Assembly (NCBI GenBank): GCA_000231825.2
Contig: JH720305.1
Location: forward strand, 508,748-572,747
From: Tetrahymena elliotti 4EA
Lineage: Eukaryota; Ciliophora; Oligohymenophorea; Hymenostomatida; Tetrahymenidae
Length of the DNA: 64,000 nt
Reading direction: 5' to 3'
The notes under the pieces were generated by a model, which saw nothing but the letters and a program-made list of their open reading frames with translations, was not told the origin of the DNA and made no database searches. A program made the translations under genes and the position numbers. This document shows positions 25,601 through 39,026 of the stretch, in pieces (the stretch's first letter is position 1; each line of letters begins with the position of its first letter).

Positions 25601-28167
25601 GTTATTAAAAATATTTTGAATAAAATCCTAGTCTTTATTTTTTTGTTATTTTATCAAAAATGACTAATAATGTAAGCCAATCATAAAAATGTTTTTATTA
25701 TTACTAACTTTTAAAAAAATTTATTGTTTAATAAAAAAATGAAAAAATTCTCAGAATTTTATTTTCAACAAAAAACCATTAAAAAATAATGTACTTATTA
25801 AAGATGTTTTGAATAAAATAGATACTCTTTTAATATATTTATTTATTTTTCATGTTAATTTAACTAATAAGGTAAGCCAATCAAAGATCTTAACACTTAT
25901 TGTGATTTTATGAATTTTTAACAATTTGATTACAAAATTTTTCACTCAAATAAGGGAAAGTTTCTCAATGAAAAATAATTATTTATCTTTTCTAAAAAAC
26001 AGAAACTTTAAATTGAATATCTTATTCTTATTGTGAGATATTAAAATTATTGATTTATAAAAAATATTTTTACCAGATTAACTCTTCTCTTTTGACCTCC
26101 TGATAAGGAATCTCCTTTTTCTGATACTGGCGTTAAGTCTTGGAGTGGAAGATTTAAGATATCTTACATAATTTAAGTTTACTCTAGTACTTTTTTATAT
26201 TTTTCTGGATCAAAATTAAATTGAGAACCAAAAGTAATGTTATCTCTAATTGTACCTTTCGTGACCCATGAATTTTAAGTGGCAATAGAAATATCTTATT
26301 TAGAGACATAGAAAGAAGAAGAATTTAAGTTATTTTATTTTAAAATTTGAGTTTCTTAAAGCAAAGATTACATTAACATAGATTTTCCACATCCTGTAGG
26401 CCCTATAACAGCAATAATTTATCCCTTTTTAACTGAAAATTCATCGATTTTTAATATAAATTCATTTTATGAAGAGCTTGATTTATCATCTTGATTATTA
26501 TAATTTTTAATGAGATACTTAAAGGATACGTTTTACAATAATATTGATTAATCATCTGAAATATTTGATGGTAAAAGCTATTTGTAGAAGTTTAAATTAA
26601 TATCACTTTCTTCATATAAAAGATCCTATAATCTCATAAATGAAGAATGAGCAATAATAATATCGACCACCTGAACTATCAAATTTTCTAAGAGTTTAGA
26701 TAGAGTGCCATAATTAGATGTTATCAATAATAGATCTCCAATACTAGATATATCATAAAAATATACACACAAAACAAGATTCAGAATATAAAAAATCTTT
26801 CCTGAAACAGTAAAGACTAAGTAAAATAAATTCTTTTTAAGGGCTAAATAAGCTTCATTTCTTCTTTTTTCACTAATCTAAAGAATTAAAATACACTTTT
26901 TTAATAGAAATAAAAGTTTAATAAAAAATTACCTTGGTAGAAAAGAAGTAATGATAAGCTTCTAATTTAATTGTCTTAATTCCTGATAATATCTCATCAA
27001 GTGCATTCATTCTTTCATCTTTAGCTTTCATGTATTTAATTTGGTAATCTTAATAAATTTTTCCCAAAGAAATGTTGATAAAAAATTATGCAAAAGAAGT
27101 AAACAATCCGACATTAGCACGCTATCCTACAATAGTGTAATAAATAACAATACAAAATAATAATCTTATTGGGAAAATAATAAGATTCATTATTGCTCTA
27201 TAAAACTAGTTTGCCTACATAATATCTATTTGTAAGTAATTCTGTAAATCTCCTAACTTAATATTATGTTTTAAAAAAAATTCTATTTTAATAATATTAG
27301 ATTGATTTTTCATTTGAAGATTTATTGGTTTTATTTAATATTTATTAGAATTATCTTACTGTATATTTTTCCTTTTGATTTATTGATAACTTTAATATCT
27401 TCTCCATAATAGCACTTGCAAAAGAACCAAACATTTTAAGTTGCATAATAGACTTTTAATAAATTTGAAATAATCATTTTAGCTAAATTAGCATTAAAAT
27501 TACCTCTTAGAAACTCAGGTGTACTTCAACTAATACTTTGAATGCCACAAAAAAGATAAAAAATAAGATACTAATAATTAGATTATGAACTTCTCTTGGT
27601 TCTTTGTATGCTCTTAAGACATAAATAGTTAAAAATGGCTGAAGCTATGATTCGATTGCAGCACAAAAAGTTAACAAAAAGATAACCTACACTTATCCTA
27701 TAATTATTATACAAATTTGAGTCATCATTCGATAAAATAGATAAAATTACTTTTAAAGTTTTCATAAAACAGCTTTATAAGAAATATCTACTTTCTTTTT
27801 GAAGAAATGCCTATATATTCCTTTTTAGAATTGTTTAGGTGTACTTCAAATCTTCTGTAATTCTCAGATGAACACATTTTTTCATCTAATGGAGGAAGAT
27901 CTTCTTCCTTTAAAGTTTTTTTCATTCCTTTCTTCGATTTAAGAATAAAGAATTCAATATTAATAATAGATAATAAAGCTAATAATTAATGAATACTGTG
28001 ATTGTATCATAAACCCAAAGAAACAAAGACTTAGAAACTATCCCATTTCGAGGAGGAATACATTAATCTCTGCGGATAAAATTTAAATTTATTAAATTCT
28101 ATTCATTTTCATTTTCAAAGTGAGCATAAGCTTAGGTGTTCTATGCTAAACTTTGGTCCTAATTCAT
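22655..28167 (-). CDS. ABCC (MRP-like) ABC exporter
   Basis: The minus-strand ATG is at 28167 and TGA at 22655-22657. The order is N-terminal tail, TMD1, NBD1, TMD2, NBD2. The start reads [17 protein letters not shown], then after an intron [18 protein letters not shown], the typical lead-in of short ABCC proteins (no TMD0). NBD1 (about 25250-26470) has Walker [15 protein letters not shown], signature [14 protein letters not shown], and [14 protein letters not shown] with Asp instead of Glu, as in MRPs. Its H-loop position reads VIFQSNLNYL, without the usual His. NBD2 (about 22660-23480) has [38 protein letters not shown] and TVAHKLNT, all intact. Such proteins export organic anions and conjugates. 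NBD1 is split by a 557-nt intron (25517-26073) holding an internal repeat. The first 700 nt of coding sequence and TMD2 have uncertain splice sites. Family assignment is secure. Confidence 0.9.
25517..26073 (-). other. Long intron inside NBD1 of the ABCC gene
   Basis: The upstream exon ends RRVNL and the downstream exon begins ARTIYRG, restoring the expected ABC signature helix in phase. At 557 nt the intron is much longer than the 45-90 nt typical of this gene and contains two diverged direct repeats. Confidence 0.75.
25613..25890. repeat. Two diverged direct repeats in an intron
   Basis: About 25613-25690 and 25807-25890 both start TTTTGAATAAAAT and end with CTAATAAxGTAAGCCAATCA, about 195 bp apart. 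The second copy has a longer T-rich middle. They look like an old duplication that lengthened the intron. Both carry GTAAG, which resembles a splice donor on the plus strand only, so it is irrelevant to this minus-strand gene. Confidence 0.6.
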
Positions 28168-29528
28168 TATTTTTCTACAATAGTTATTTGCTACTTCTCT
28201 AATTTTTATGTTTTTTTTAATTTTGATAGTTAAATAAATTTAATTAAAAACCTTAATCATTCCTGACGAAAATAAAACATCACAATCTCTAATAACAAAT
28301 AGCCATCAAACAAATCTTACTAATTTACTTGCATTATGGAGTTTATTTAATTCTTTAAGTTTTTAATATTTAAGATTAAAAAATTTGTTTAAATTGATAC
28401 CTTTTACAAACAAAAAAAAGTAATCAACTTATGAAATCTGTTATAAATTTAACTTTGAAATTGACAAAAATAAAGGTTTAAAAATTAAATAATTGTCTTT
28501 TATTCAAATTAAAAATGGATTATCAATCAAACCAAAAATTTATTTGAAATATTTTGATGATTTATCATTTGCCATTTTTCTCAATAGAAAGAATCTAGAA
28601 TTCTAAAAAAATATTTTTAATTTTCATTAAGATTCTTGATAAATAAATATTAATTGAAAAAATATTGACTAATATAATAAAGAGATATTTTTGGTTATTT
28701 TCTAAATAATAATAATAATTAAATCTAAAAAAAATCTTTTATTAAATCTTTAATAAATTAAGATAATTCTTTTATTTGAAATAAAAACAAGTCAATTTTC
28801 TTTCTCAAATTAAGATGAGTTAAAATAGAAAAATAATTAAAAAACTTTTTATTTTTGAAATTTAAATATTTTGACGACGGATTAATTGTATCTTTTAAAA
28901 TATACAAACATATTTAATATAAAAAATAAAGTCTCTAGGTTAATAAACATAAAAAATTAATAATATTTCTCAGTTTTATTTTTACATAATAATATAATTT
29001 TTAAAATTGGCAAATTAAATAATTTAAAACATAATACAAACTTAGTTTGTAAAAAAAGAAAAATCTTCGATCTAGAATTATAATATTTAAATTCTTTGAA
29101 AATTTAAGAAATAATTAATATTCATTTACTATTTGAAATTGAGGAAGTAATACGTTTAGTGAATCCAAATAAATATCTACTGATGATAAGGAAAATTAAA
29201 AAAATAATTAAATTAAAACTTTTTAAATAAAACAATTAATAAATATTGTTAGTGAAATTTTACTTATTTAGAAAATGAAAAAATATGTTTGAAAAGAATT
29301 CGAATGAAGTAAAAAGATTAGAAATCAATAGATAACAAAAAATAATTAACATGAAACATACTAAATCAAAAACAAAAAATTTAACAAAAGATATTAATTA
29401 AATTTTATTATTATGTTTATGAAAAGTAAGCATGATTGGTATTAACGATTAATCAATTGACTGATTTAGAGTGGTTAATTAAAATCAATTTTGATAATCA
29501 TAAATAAAATGTTTGCTTTTTAAAGTAA
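28168..29528. other. Intergenic, nothing recognised
   Basis: 1.36 kb of very AT-rich sequence upstream of the ABCC start and downstream of the sortilin end. No coding frame or clear repeat. Confidence 0.55.
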
Positions 29529-32500
29529 TCAAAGCATATCTGCATCATATTCATCATTGTCTTATTCACTTTAGAAAAGTGAATACTATTCGGCATTATT
29601 GTATTAGGACTTTTGTCCATATTTATTGTAGTCATCTTTCTTTTGCTATTTCTTTGACTATATTTCCTTTATCTTACTAAGTATTTCTACTCTGTAGGTG
29701 TATAAAAGGAATAAAACTAAGAAAGCAGCTAAAACACCAAAGAAAGATATTCCTGATGTTTAATCGTTAGTTTTATTACCATATTATTCCTTTATTTCCT
29801 TTTTTATGTCTTCAGGCTTTCTGTTGTATAAATCTTACTAGGTGTTTTAACCTGTGTTGGTTTAACTATTTTTATTAGTTTATTACTAAGATTATTATGC
29901 TTCTTCAGTTCCTGGGCATTTTATTTTTCTTTTTGCATATAATTCTTCAACACCACCTTAACAGCTGTTGTTGGCAATTTTTCTATTTTTAATGAATAAT
30001 TTTATTTTTAAAATCTTTTTCAAAATTTTATTAAATTACCTTTTTCCAGAAGAAACAGTGTAATAATCTTTACAGTTGGTGGGAGGTTGTTCTCTTTTCT
30101 TGGTAAATTTAGAGTTAATTGAAACACACTTTTTGTCATCAATCAAGTCTTTAGTAAATCCATAATCGCATTCAAAATCTTCTTCTGTGCATTCGCAAGA
30201 TCCTTAAACCATTCTTAAATCTCCAACTTTTCTGTTGTTGAAACAATCAGAGTCAGTTTTCTTTCTGATGTAAGATACCTTTAAACCAAATAAACATTTC
30301 TTTCCTTCAAAGTTCAATGGTACCCATCTCTCATAATCACTACCATCTTCACCAGGGTTTTCAAATCCTATTTATTTTTAATTGAATTAAATTTTATTAT
30401 CTTAAAATTATTATTTTCTATTACCTGTACATTCTCTTTTGAATAAGTTTTAGAAGCTAATTGCACCAATCATACCTTTAGTGTTTCCATCTTTACCAGT
30501 TTTGGTACCATAGAATAGGAAAGTTCTTTCATCATTACCTTCTTCAGTTACAAAGCTATCAACTTTAAATTTATTTTCATCCTTGAAACTGATTCTTCTC
30601 CATGTTTCACCTTCATCAATTGAGTAAATTACTTCGTTTGTGAGCTTATCGTCTTTAATATTAAATTACATTTAAAATCATTTCTTTATTAATTTAAATC
30701 GTTACCTCTTGCCATAACAATAATACCACCTTAATCACCTATTTCATATTCATGAGATCCAACTTAAATCTTTTTAAAAAAAATATATTAGTTCATTTGC
30801 TTACAAAATTGATAAGTAATAAATATACTTCTTTCCAAGAGTGACCGCCATCAGTTGAAAGATAAGTTCTTAATTCGTCTTAATTATTAGTGAGATAAGA
30901 ACCAACATTACCAGTAGCCAAGATGATACCAGGGGCATTATCAGTTGAGTAAACTGGAGTACCTTGTGATTCAGTTCTACCTTTAAAGTTAAGTGAGCAA
31001 TCACCAGAACAACGAATAGGATTTCCTGCATAATTTAATTCAGGAGCCTTAATTGTGTGCCAATCACCACCCTTGTTAAATGTGATCTTAGTTTTTTTCA
31101 TATTTTCAATTTTAAATTAATCCAAAGTAAGTTAAGATCCAGAAGTTTTTTATCCTTCCTTTCTTTACAAAAGCTTTTAGTATTTAGCGATTGAAGCTGC
31201 AGTATATGTATTAGCAATATAAACACCTTCGTTGCTGTTAATTGGTTCAAAATCAATATTAGAATCGTCATCACCAACAGTATATCTATCAATTTTAAAA
31301 TAATTTATTTAATATTTTAATTTATTTTAATCATTTTTCTCAGTCAGCTTTTGTTTAATTTTTTTATAAAATAAGAGTGATTTTTTACTGGAGAGAAAGG
31401 TTGAATTGTTCACCCTTAGCATTTGAGATGTAGACATTAGTATAACCTGCACTATCACCTTCATGATTGATAGCAATTAAAATTTAACCAGCATCAATAT
31501 CAAGAACAGTAAATGATTCATCTTTAACTCTTGCAAGAGGTAAATCAATTTCTTATCTCAAAGAGTTTTGAGTAATGTAAGATGGGCCAATGTGGAGCTT
31601 ATATTTACCAAATTAATCTCCTTAGACTAAAACAAAAATATATTCTTCAGTTTAATAGAATCTAAGTCCATTATTTTCAATTAATTTAATGTCTTTCCCA
31701 TAGTTATCAGTATAGCTAACTTTGTTGATAAACACTTTTTCTACATTTATAAATACAAATGATTAAGTCAATACTTTAAGTGCAAGAAAAAATCCAATTA
31801 AATAACTAAATATATATTTTCAATTGATTTGCAATTTACCTCCATTTGATGGATTCTTATCTTAAATAAGATGAGAGAAAATAATTCTATTTTAAGTGTT
31901 CATGAGAGTTTATTTGGTCTTATCCCATTATGCTTGGTTTACATTTGAGACTATTTTCTTCCAACTGAGACCACTATCTACAGTCAAGAATAAATCAGAA
32001 TCTCCAGATGTGCATTCAGGATCTCCCTTTTAACATTAAACGGGAACAAGACCGATCAAAGACTTGTGGTCAGAAGGATTAGGTTAGATTTCAAATAACA
32101 TAGATTCATGCTTGAAAGATGTATAAGTGGCACCACAGTTTTCTGTGTAATAGCTTTCACCGCTTTTGGTGAAGAAGAAAACCTTTCTATTTCTGACAGG
32201 TGAGATCATAATATCATCAATTACTACCTATTTTTATAAAAATTCACATTATTTATTTGAAAATGACGATATTTGTAGAATTTAGAAAAAAGTGACAATT
32301 TAAATATGTAGAAGATTTCTAATTTAAGTGAGAAAATAGAAAAAAATAGTTACTGTAGCCTATTTGGAGTTGGTGGATTGACGGATTTCATCGTTAACTA
32401 TTCTTAAAGTAATACCATAGTCTTATGAATAATAGAGGTTACCTTTATTTGTTAATACATAAAGCTTTCTAATCTTAGAAACTTCGTCGTAGTTGATAAT

Positions 32501-32704
32501 ATCTCCATCTTCGGATGTTGCTTAAGATGAACCACACCATAGAATTTCCTAAACAGCTGAATCTATTTCAGTAACTCTTAATTTGACATCATATCTGTCT
32601 TTAAAAACTTCACTAACTTTATCTTAAGCACTAGCAAAGTGAACTACACATGAAAAAAGCAGCAAGAAAGCTGCAACATAAACCGTGAGGTCTTACTTTT
32701 TCAT
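29529..32704 (-). CDS. Sortilin/VPS10-domain sorting receptor
   Basis: The minus-strand ATG is at 32704 and TGA at 29529-29531. A signal peptide opens the protein (VYVAAFLLLFSCVVHFASA). The luminal part is a VPS10 beta-propeller with Asp-box motifs TVDSGLSWKK, STDGGHSWKE and SIDEGETWRR. A Cys-rich 10CC-type segment follows: KKCLFGLKVSYIRKKTDSDC, then CECTEEDFECDYGF, the strongest match to sortilin/Vps10p. After a Gln/Asn-rich stalk comes one membrane helix (FFGVLAAFLVLFLLYTYRV) and a tail of about 50 residues ending in an acidic Tyr-containing motif EYDADML. Known members sort soluble cargo from the Golgi to endosomes or lysosomes; in Tetrahymena sortilins deliver proteins to mucocysts. I cannot tell which paralogue this is. 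About eight short introns interrupt it; exon ends near 30400 and 31300 are approximate. A frame ending 31 nt further downstream was rejected because it lacks the acidic tail. Confidence 0.93.
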
Positions 32705-34628
32705 AATCTAAAGAAATACCTAATTTATATTATAATTTTTGTTATAAATGTCTTCTAAGATGCTACTCTAAAAAGTTTGCTTTTAATAATTTCTATTGTT
32801 TTAAGAGTATTCTTTAATTTAATATTTAATTAATTATGAATTTTTTTTTGATGAGAAGATACACTTTAATAAAAAACATAATTCGAAATATCACACACAT
32901 ATAAACATATAAATCAATTGTTTTAAATTTTTTTTTAAAAGAATCAAACATAATCTTAAATATGCATGTTTTCATTCATAAAAATTTTTACGTTTTACAA
33001 ATTAATTTGTTGACTTGTTTGTATCTTTTCTTTACAATTATCAAAATTTTTTCTCAATTTTTCTTCTCATTCTAAAATAACCTATCATCACTATATTTTC
33101 ATTCAATACGTTTTCAAATTAATCACAAAAAAAATAACAAGAAGAAAATATTAAAATGTTTAAATGAGAAAGGATCTGTGAAGTATTCTTTTTTTCAATT
33201 TATTTAAATTTAATAATAAATCTAAATTTTCTCAATTTATCTTAAAATAATTATAAAAACTATTTTATTTGATAAAATTTAGTTTAAATAAATGCATTTT
33301 ATCTACTTTGATTTTTAAGTAAAAACAAAAAACTCTTCTTTAACTTTTTTAAACAAAAACAAAAATCTATTTTAAGTTGTTAATGATTTGTTCTGAAATT
33401 AACAAATATTTCATAGCATATTACAACTAAAATAGAAAATGTTCATAATACCAGTAAATTGAAAGCTTTTTTTCTAATAATGAAAATGGTAAGCCTGAAA
33501 AGATGACAATTTTATTGTCAATTTACAATTTATTTTTTTACAATTAATATGATTGAAAAACAAAACTTTTTGCAAATAAAAAAGAATGTATTTAGAAGCT
33601 GTAGATAATTTGATAAAAAAATTATTTTTAAAATAAAGAATAAATTTAAAAAAGTATTTAATTCTATTCTTCTTTACGGATTTCCTTGTTTAATTTAAAG
33701 TTATATGTAGAAATAAATTTTAGTTTTTCTATTAATTAAAAATAGATATTTTATCAGCAAATATTGTTTACAAGTTGATTACAAATATCTATTTAAGGAT
33801 AAATTATTAAAATCTTCTCACAAATATAAGTAGAAATTTGTTATTTTTTGGATTATTTTTTGAAATGTAAGCTTTGTATCTGAAATTTAAATAATTTAAT
33901 GAAAATTATTTTAATTTAGAATGACAAAATATTTAAATAGCTTTTGATTTGGGAATACATAGATATATATTATCGATACTATTGATAGTATTTTTTGATT
34001 TTTATTTTATTATCAAGAAAAAAACAGACAAATATACTGTAAGTTCTCAAGACAAAATGATGAAAAGAAAGATTAAAACTTTGTATTTTTTTAAAAAAAT
34101 CCACTGCTAGTCAAAATTATAGCAAATGAAGAGTAGTGAATACTTGAGGAATTACAATAAATATATTTTTTTTTATTATTTAAATTGCATGATACAAGTA
34201 TTAATAAAAAAAAATAAGATTGAAAATTAATTGTTCATAAATATTATTTTAAAATAAACTAATTAATTTTAATTTTATAAATATGAAGTAAAATTTATAC
34301 CTTTTAAACTATTTTAATTTTTTTTCACTAAAATTTCAATTTATTTATTTTGATGTTTACTTTAAAAATTAAAAGAATATATAAAATGTTGAATAATATC
34401 AGTTGAATTTAAATAAATATTGAAAAAAATAAAGTATTTAGATTGGTTGAGGGAAATTTATAAAAGTTTGTATTTGGATGAAGTTATAGAAGTAATATTT
34501 ACATTTTATATAATAAAGTATGGAGTAAATTACAAAATATACTTGAAATAGTTAACTAAAATTAAAAATAAATGATAGAAGATGCTTTTAATAGTTGAGA
34601 CATCTTATTTTTGTTATAAAAGATTTTA
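32705..34628. other. Long intergenic region, nothing recognised
   Basis: 1.9 kb of AT-rich DNA, the 5' flank of the sortilin gene and 3' flank of the PHD-finger gene. No frame, RNA gene or obvious repeat. Confidence 0.55.
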
Positions 34629-37600
34629 TCAATCTGAAAATATTTCAGAAATAAGTTTTTTTACATCATTTTGTAAATCTTGTTATTGGTTAGATGAATT
34701 TTAACTATTCTTAGAATAGTTATATGAAGGATTGATGCTTTTAAATTAAGAAGAAGAAAAGTTATTTTGGTAATTATTATTCTAAAAGTTGAGCTTATTT
34801 TTATTACTAATTTATGATTGTTCTTTTAATTTTTATTTGAGAAAAGAGTTATTTTATAAAATGTTTTAATTATGATCTTTGCCTTCTTTTTGATGGATAC
34901 TTTTTTATAAATTTGTATTGATTATTTGTTTATCATTTTCTTTTTATTATTATTATTTCAACTTAGAGTTTATATAATCCTAATCACTAGTACTTTTGTT
35001 TGTATTTAAAAATGTGTTATTTGAAATCTTTTTCTATTTGTTGTTTGAAAGAATATGTTAAATATTATTTGCTACCTGCTGGATGCTTTTTTATGTTTAA
35101 ATTTCAGAGTTGCCACCATTTTAATTTAATAATGACTAATTATTTTCATTTAAATCACCAAATATATCAGCAATGTCTATCTCTTAATTGCTACAAGACT
35201 CCTAAAAAAATAAAAAACAATTAATAGCCATACAAAAAAAATATAATTTACAGTCAATAGCTTGAACATTCCTTCAATTTCTTCATAGCTCACTTTATTA
35301 TCTTGGTGAATTTTTAATTTAATGTCTTCAATTTTTTATCTAAATTAATTTAAAAAATAATTTAATATTTTAATAAAGAATTTAATTGAACTACTTTGAT
35401 TCTTTTTAAATATTTTCATGGTCAGAAATAAAGGAATTGTAATCTTTATATTCTACTGCTGTTTAATATAAATTTATTCCATATCTCCTTAAGTAAATTT
35501 ATAAAATTTCGTCTCTATCCTTTTATTTGATTAAAAGTTTATTTAAATAAAATTAGCTTTTTAAGATATTTACTTTGACAGGTTAGTGATTGGGACAAAA
35601 AATTGATGTTTTAATTTTGTTGAAGTTTTCATCTATAGAGCATTCATCTAATGATGTATACGATTTTATTGTATTGTTTTCTTAACTATTTTCATTTAAA
35701 TTCTTGTTTTGTTGTTTGGGTTATAATATTTCTATGTCAAAATAAAGTCCCTCTATGTACGCACAATGAGTATGAAATGATAAACTGCAGTCACAATGAT
35801 TGCATTTAATTTTATAACCTTATCTTTTTTAACAAATTGCACACATTGAACAAGAGAACTCATTTTTCACAACTGTGTCTAATAAATTATCTTAGAATTT
35901 AATGATGTCTTCATCAGATTCTCCTCCTCTAAGTGAAATACAACTGTCTTTAATGTAGATCAAATTTAAAAATATCAAGCATGAGACATGATAAAATTGG
36001 TGGCTAACATCGATCATAGGAAATCCTGTTTTCATGCATATCTTACAAAGCAATCTATGCTCTCTCTTTTTCTCTATTTTCAAAATGTATTTATTATCAT
36101 TCATCACACCATTATTTTAATAAAAATACGAAAAATTTACTTTTTTTTTATTAGCTTTGAATTTCAACTTGCGAATTAAAATTACTTATTTATTTACTAT
36201 TATTTTCTTTCTGCGCTTAGGATTATCTGAATAAGCAGAGATCACATAAAAAATCATCATGGGGAATTTCTTTGATTCCATAACAAAATTAGTGAAATGA
36301 AGCTGAACAAAGTGAGCAGTAAACAACTGGATTAGCTTCACTGCTATAATTATTGAAGCATATTTTACAATCTATTTCTATATAACCATCAGTATTTCTT
36401 AAACATAATTACTAAAATATTTTGCTTCTCCAAGTATTTTTGCCACCTTTTGCATGAAACATTCCTTAATTTGTATTTTTGTCTTCTGCTTTATCCAAAA
36501 TAGAGTCAAATTCTTCACAAATTTCTTTCTTTTGATCTCTAATATCCTCTAAATTTTCATTTTTGATATATGTTAACAAGATTTCTTCATTTTTTTCTCC
36601 ATATCCTACTTTCATATATCTAATAATAGTATTCCACTTTACAATATCATAGACTTTTCTACTTTCCTTTTCTAAATCCTCTATCTGTAAATATTTATTA
36701 TATTCATTATGAATGTTATCTAAAATTCTCCTCTTTTCCTAATTATTTTCATCTAAAAGAGATTTCAATTATTCTTAATAATACATAATTTCATATTCTA
36801 TTTAATTAGGTAGTCGGGTATTCTCTTCATCTAAAATTTCTTCTTATTCTTTATTTTTTATTTTTTTTAATTAATTATTCAAATTATCTTCCTCCTGTTC
36901 AGCTGTTAAAGATTTTTTTAATTTATTTAGTTACTGATTAGATTCATTTTGTGAATTTAAAACATATTTAGTGCATTCAATTGATTTTTAAAGAGACTAA
37001 ATATCAACTCCTTAAATATCATTTAAAGACAAAACATCCTATAAATCAATGCTGGAAGAATTAAAAGTAGTAGAATTTATTGAACAATTTTTAGGTTTAA
37101 TTTCAGCAAGATCATTTATTTATGACTAGCTTATTATATTTAAATTTAAATTATTTATTTGATTTTTCTGATTTGTTTTTAATTATTCTAAAATCTTATT
37201 CTTCAAGTTTTGTTCAATCACTTCATATTTTACTAGAAAATTTAGACAATCGTTCTCATATAAAACAGTCAAATATTAATGGTTTTTTAAACTTGGCACT
37301 ACTCCATTCAAGTAATAATCATTTTCAATCAATGTTTAATAATATTAACCTATTTCATAATCAATTAAAATAAATATTTTTAATATTTTAATTATTTTAC
37401 TTTTAAATATAAATTTTTCATATCTATAATTTCTTGATTAAGGCATATTATCATCTTAATCTTCCAAATCTAACAGGCTTGACATCTTTTCTTGAGTAAG
37501 AGCTGAAAAATCTTTTTATGAACATTCCTTAAAATAAAAGTCATTAACATATTTCCACCATTACTTCATTAGACTATATTTTAAATTTGTTTTAAACCTT

Positions 37601-39026
37601 TTAATTTCATTTAAAATTATTTACTTCTATCTATTTGAATCATTTGTGTTTGGATATTGTGGTATCCCTCCTGATATTTTTACTTTATTTTTTTTAATAA
37701 CTTCTTCAGTCACTTTAGATTTAGTTGGATCTAAACAATCTTTAAATAATGTATTATTTTTGAAAACTTTTTCAATTGTTGTCATTGTTTCTTTCTCTAG
37801 TTGTCCATTTTTTGTTTCTCTTTCTGCAGTTTTATTTACTTTTTTCTTTCTACCACATTTTTTTTATTCATCTTTCCCCTTTTGCTCAATTTATTTTGAT
37901 TACTATTTTGTGTTTTCTGATTTCAATTTCCTTTTCAAAGTTGATTTTATTTGATCTTATTAGTAAGATTATTGCTGCTGCTAAGAAGATAATTATGTTC
38001 CTACATCTGAACTCTCTGCAGAATCAACAGCTGAGTTGGATATTGTTGTATTTTCATCAATTTATTTAATTTTTAAGTTTCTTTTTCTTTGGGATTTTCT
38101 CTCTGATTTACTTTCAAATTTTGTCAGTTGTGAATCTTCCTAACTTTAAGAATGACTCTCTTTTCTCCCTACAGCTTATTACTAAATATTTTTTAAATCA
38201 TTAGCTAACAACTCGTCATCAGATAATAGATGAATATCTATATTATTCATATCAAATATTTTTTGTTTCAGCTATTTATCCACATTCAACCATGAAACTG
38301 ATTTATCAATATCTAGTTTTTAAAACACATAAAAAATATCAAATAAAACATTCTTAAATGCTTTTTAGCATGATTTTTATATAGAAAGTTTCAAAAAAAA
38401 CCAAATAAAAAGATATACATTTTTTATTATTAATGTGTTCACTGCAAATAGGCTCAAGCAAATAAGTCTATTGATAAATATCTGACCATCTACCAAGAGA
38501 TATTTTAAATTGATTCTGAATAATGCAAGAAATATGAAAGTAATTATTGCAATCTCTTTTGTTAATTTACAAATTTAAAAATTAAAAATCATTTATTTTT
38601 CTTATTTTTCTCAATTTTCAAAAATTAAAACATTTTTTCATTCCATTTTATGCTAATTTCCTTAGAAAAAAACTTAAAATAAAAATATCTTTTTTTAAAT
38701 ATTTAAAAATATGTTTACTCTACAGCGCATTTAGTATAGGTTTCTGTATCGATTTCATTGCAAATTTAACACAGCAACTAGCTGTATTCGAGCCCCTTTA
38801 AATTAACACTTGTTTCAGCAATCAATTCCTTTTTACCCATTTTAATTTTGCTCTTTTGCTTATTTCTAATCTTAATTTCTACATCTTTGATGAATGATGC
38901 ACAAACTAAATGGCATTTTAAATTTTAGGCTGAATCCCCTTTTTAAAACTCAGAGTGAATATAAGGAATCACAGAAAAATGCTTAGCATAATTAAAAGAA
39001 CAAATCTAGCATTTATCTAAATTCAT
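34629..39026 (-). CDS. ePHD-PHD-ePHD zinc-finger chromatin protein
   Basis: The minus-strand ATG is at 39026 and TGA at 34629-34631. The first ~200 residues hold an extended PHD: CQIC near the start, CHLVCASF, LLCQICNE, then after an intron DCNNYFHISC and EPICSEH. A long charged, Gln-rich linker (36.5-38.3 kb) follows with basic patches (KKCGRKKKVNK). At 36210-36400 a canonical PHD finger reads CKICFNN, YCSLCSASFHQFCYG and CDLCLF. Immediately after (35560-36110) comes a second extended PHD: LLCKICMKTG, FYHVSCLIF, CSMCAICQKRQGYKIKCNHC, SFHTHCAYIEG and CPNHQ. The PHD-ePHD pair is the arrangement of JADE, BRPF and AF10, which read unmodified H3 tails and scaffold histone-modifying complexes. The C-terminal ~190 residues are Asn/Gln/Ser-rich. 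No catalytic domain is visible. Introns lie near 36110-36180, 37380-37440 and 38590-38720. Domain calls are strong; orthology is open. Confidence 0.85.

Noticed and set aside
29498..29531. Sortilin ending at TGA 29498-29500 in another frame
   Set aside because: The frame that continues the transmembrane segment reaches TGA 29529-29531 and encodes a typical acidic sorting tail; the other frame needs an unsupported shift.
37646..38069. Two overlapping plus-strand frames of about 100 codons, hydrophobic
   Set aside because: They are antisense to the Lys/Glu/Gln-rich linker of the PHD-finger gene; such codons read as Phe/Leu/Ser on the other strand.
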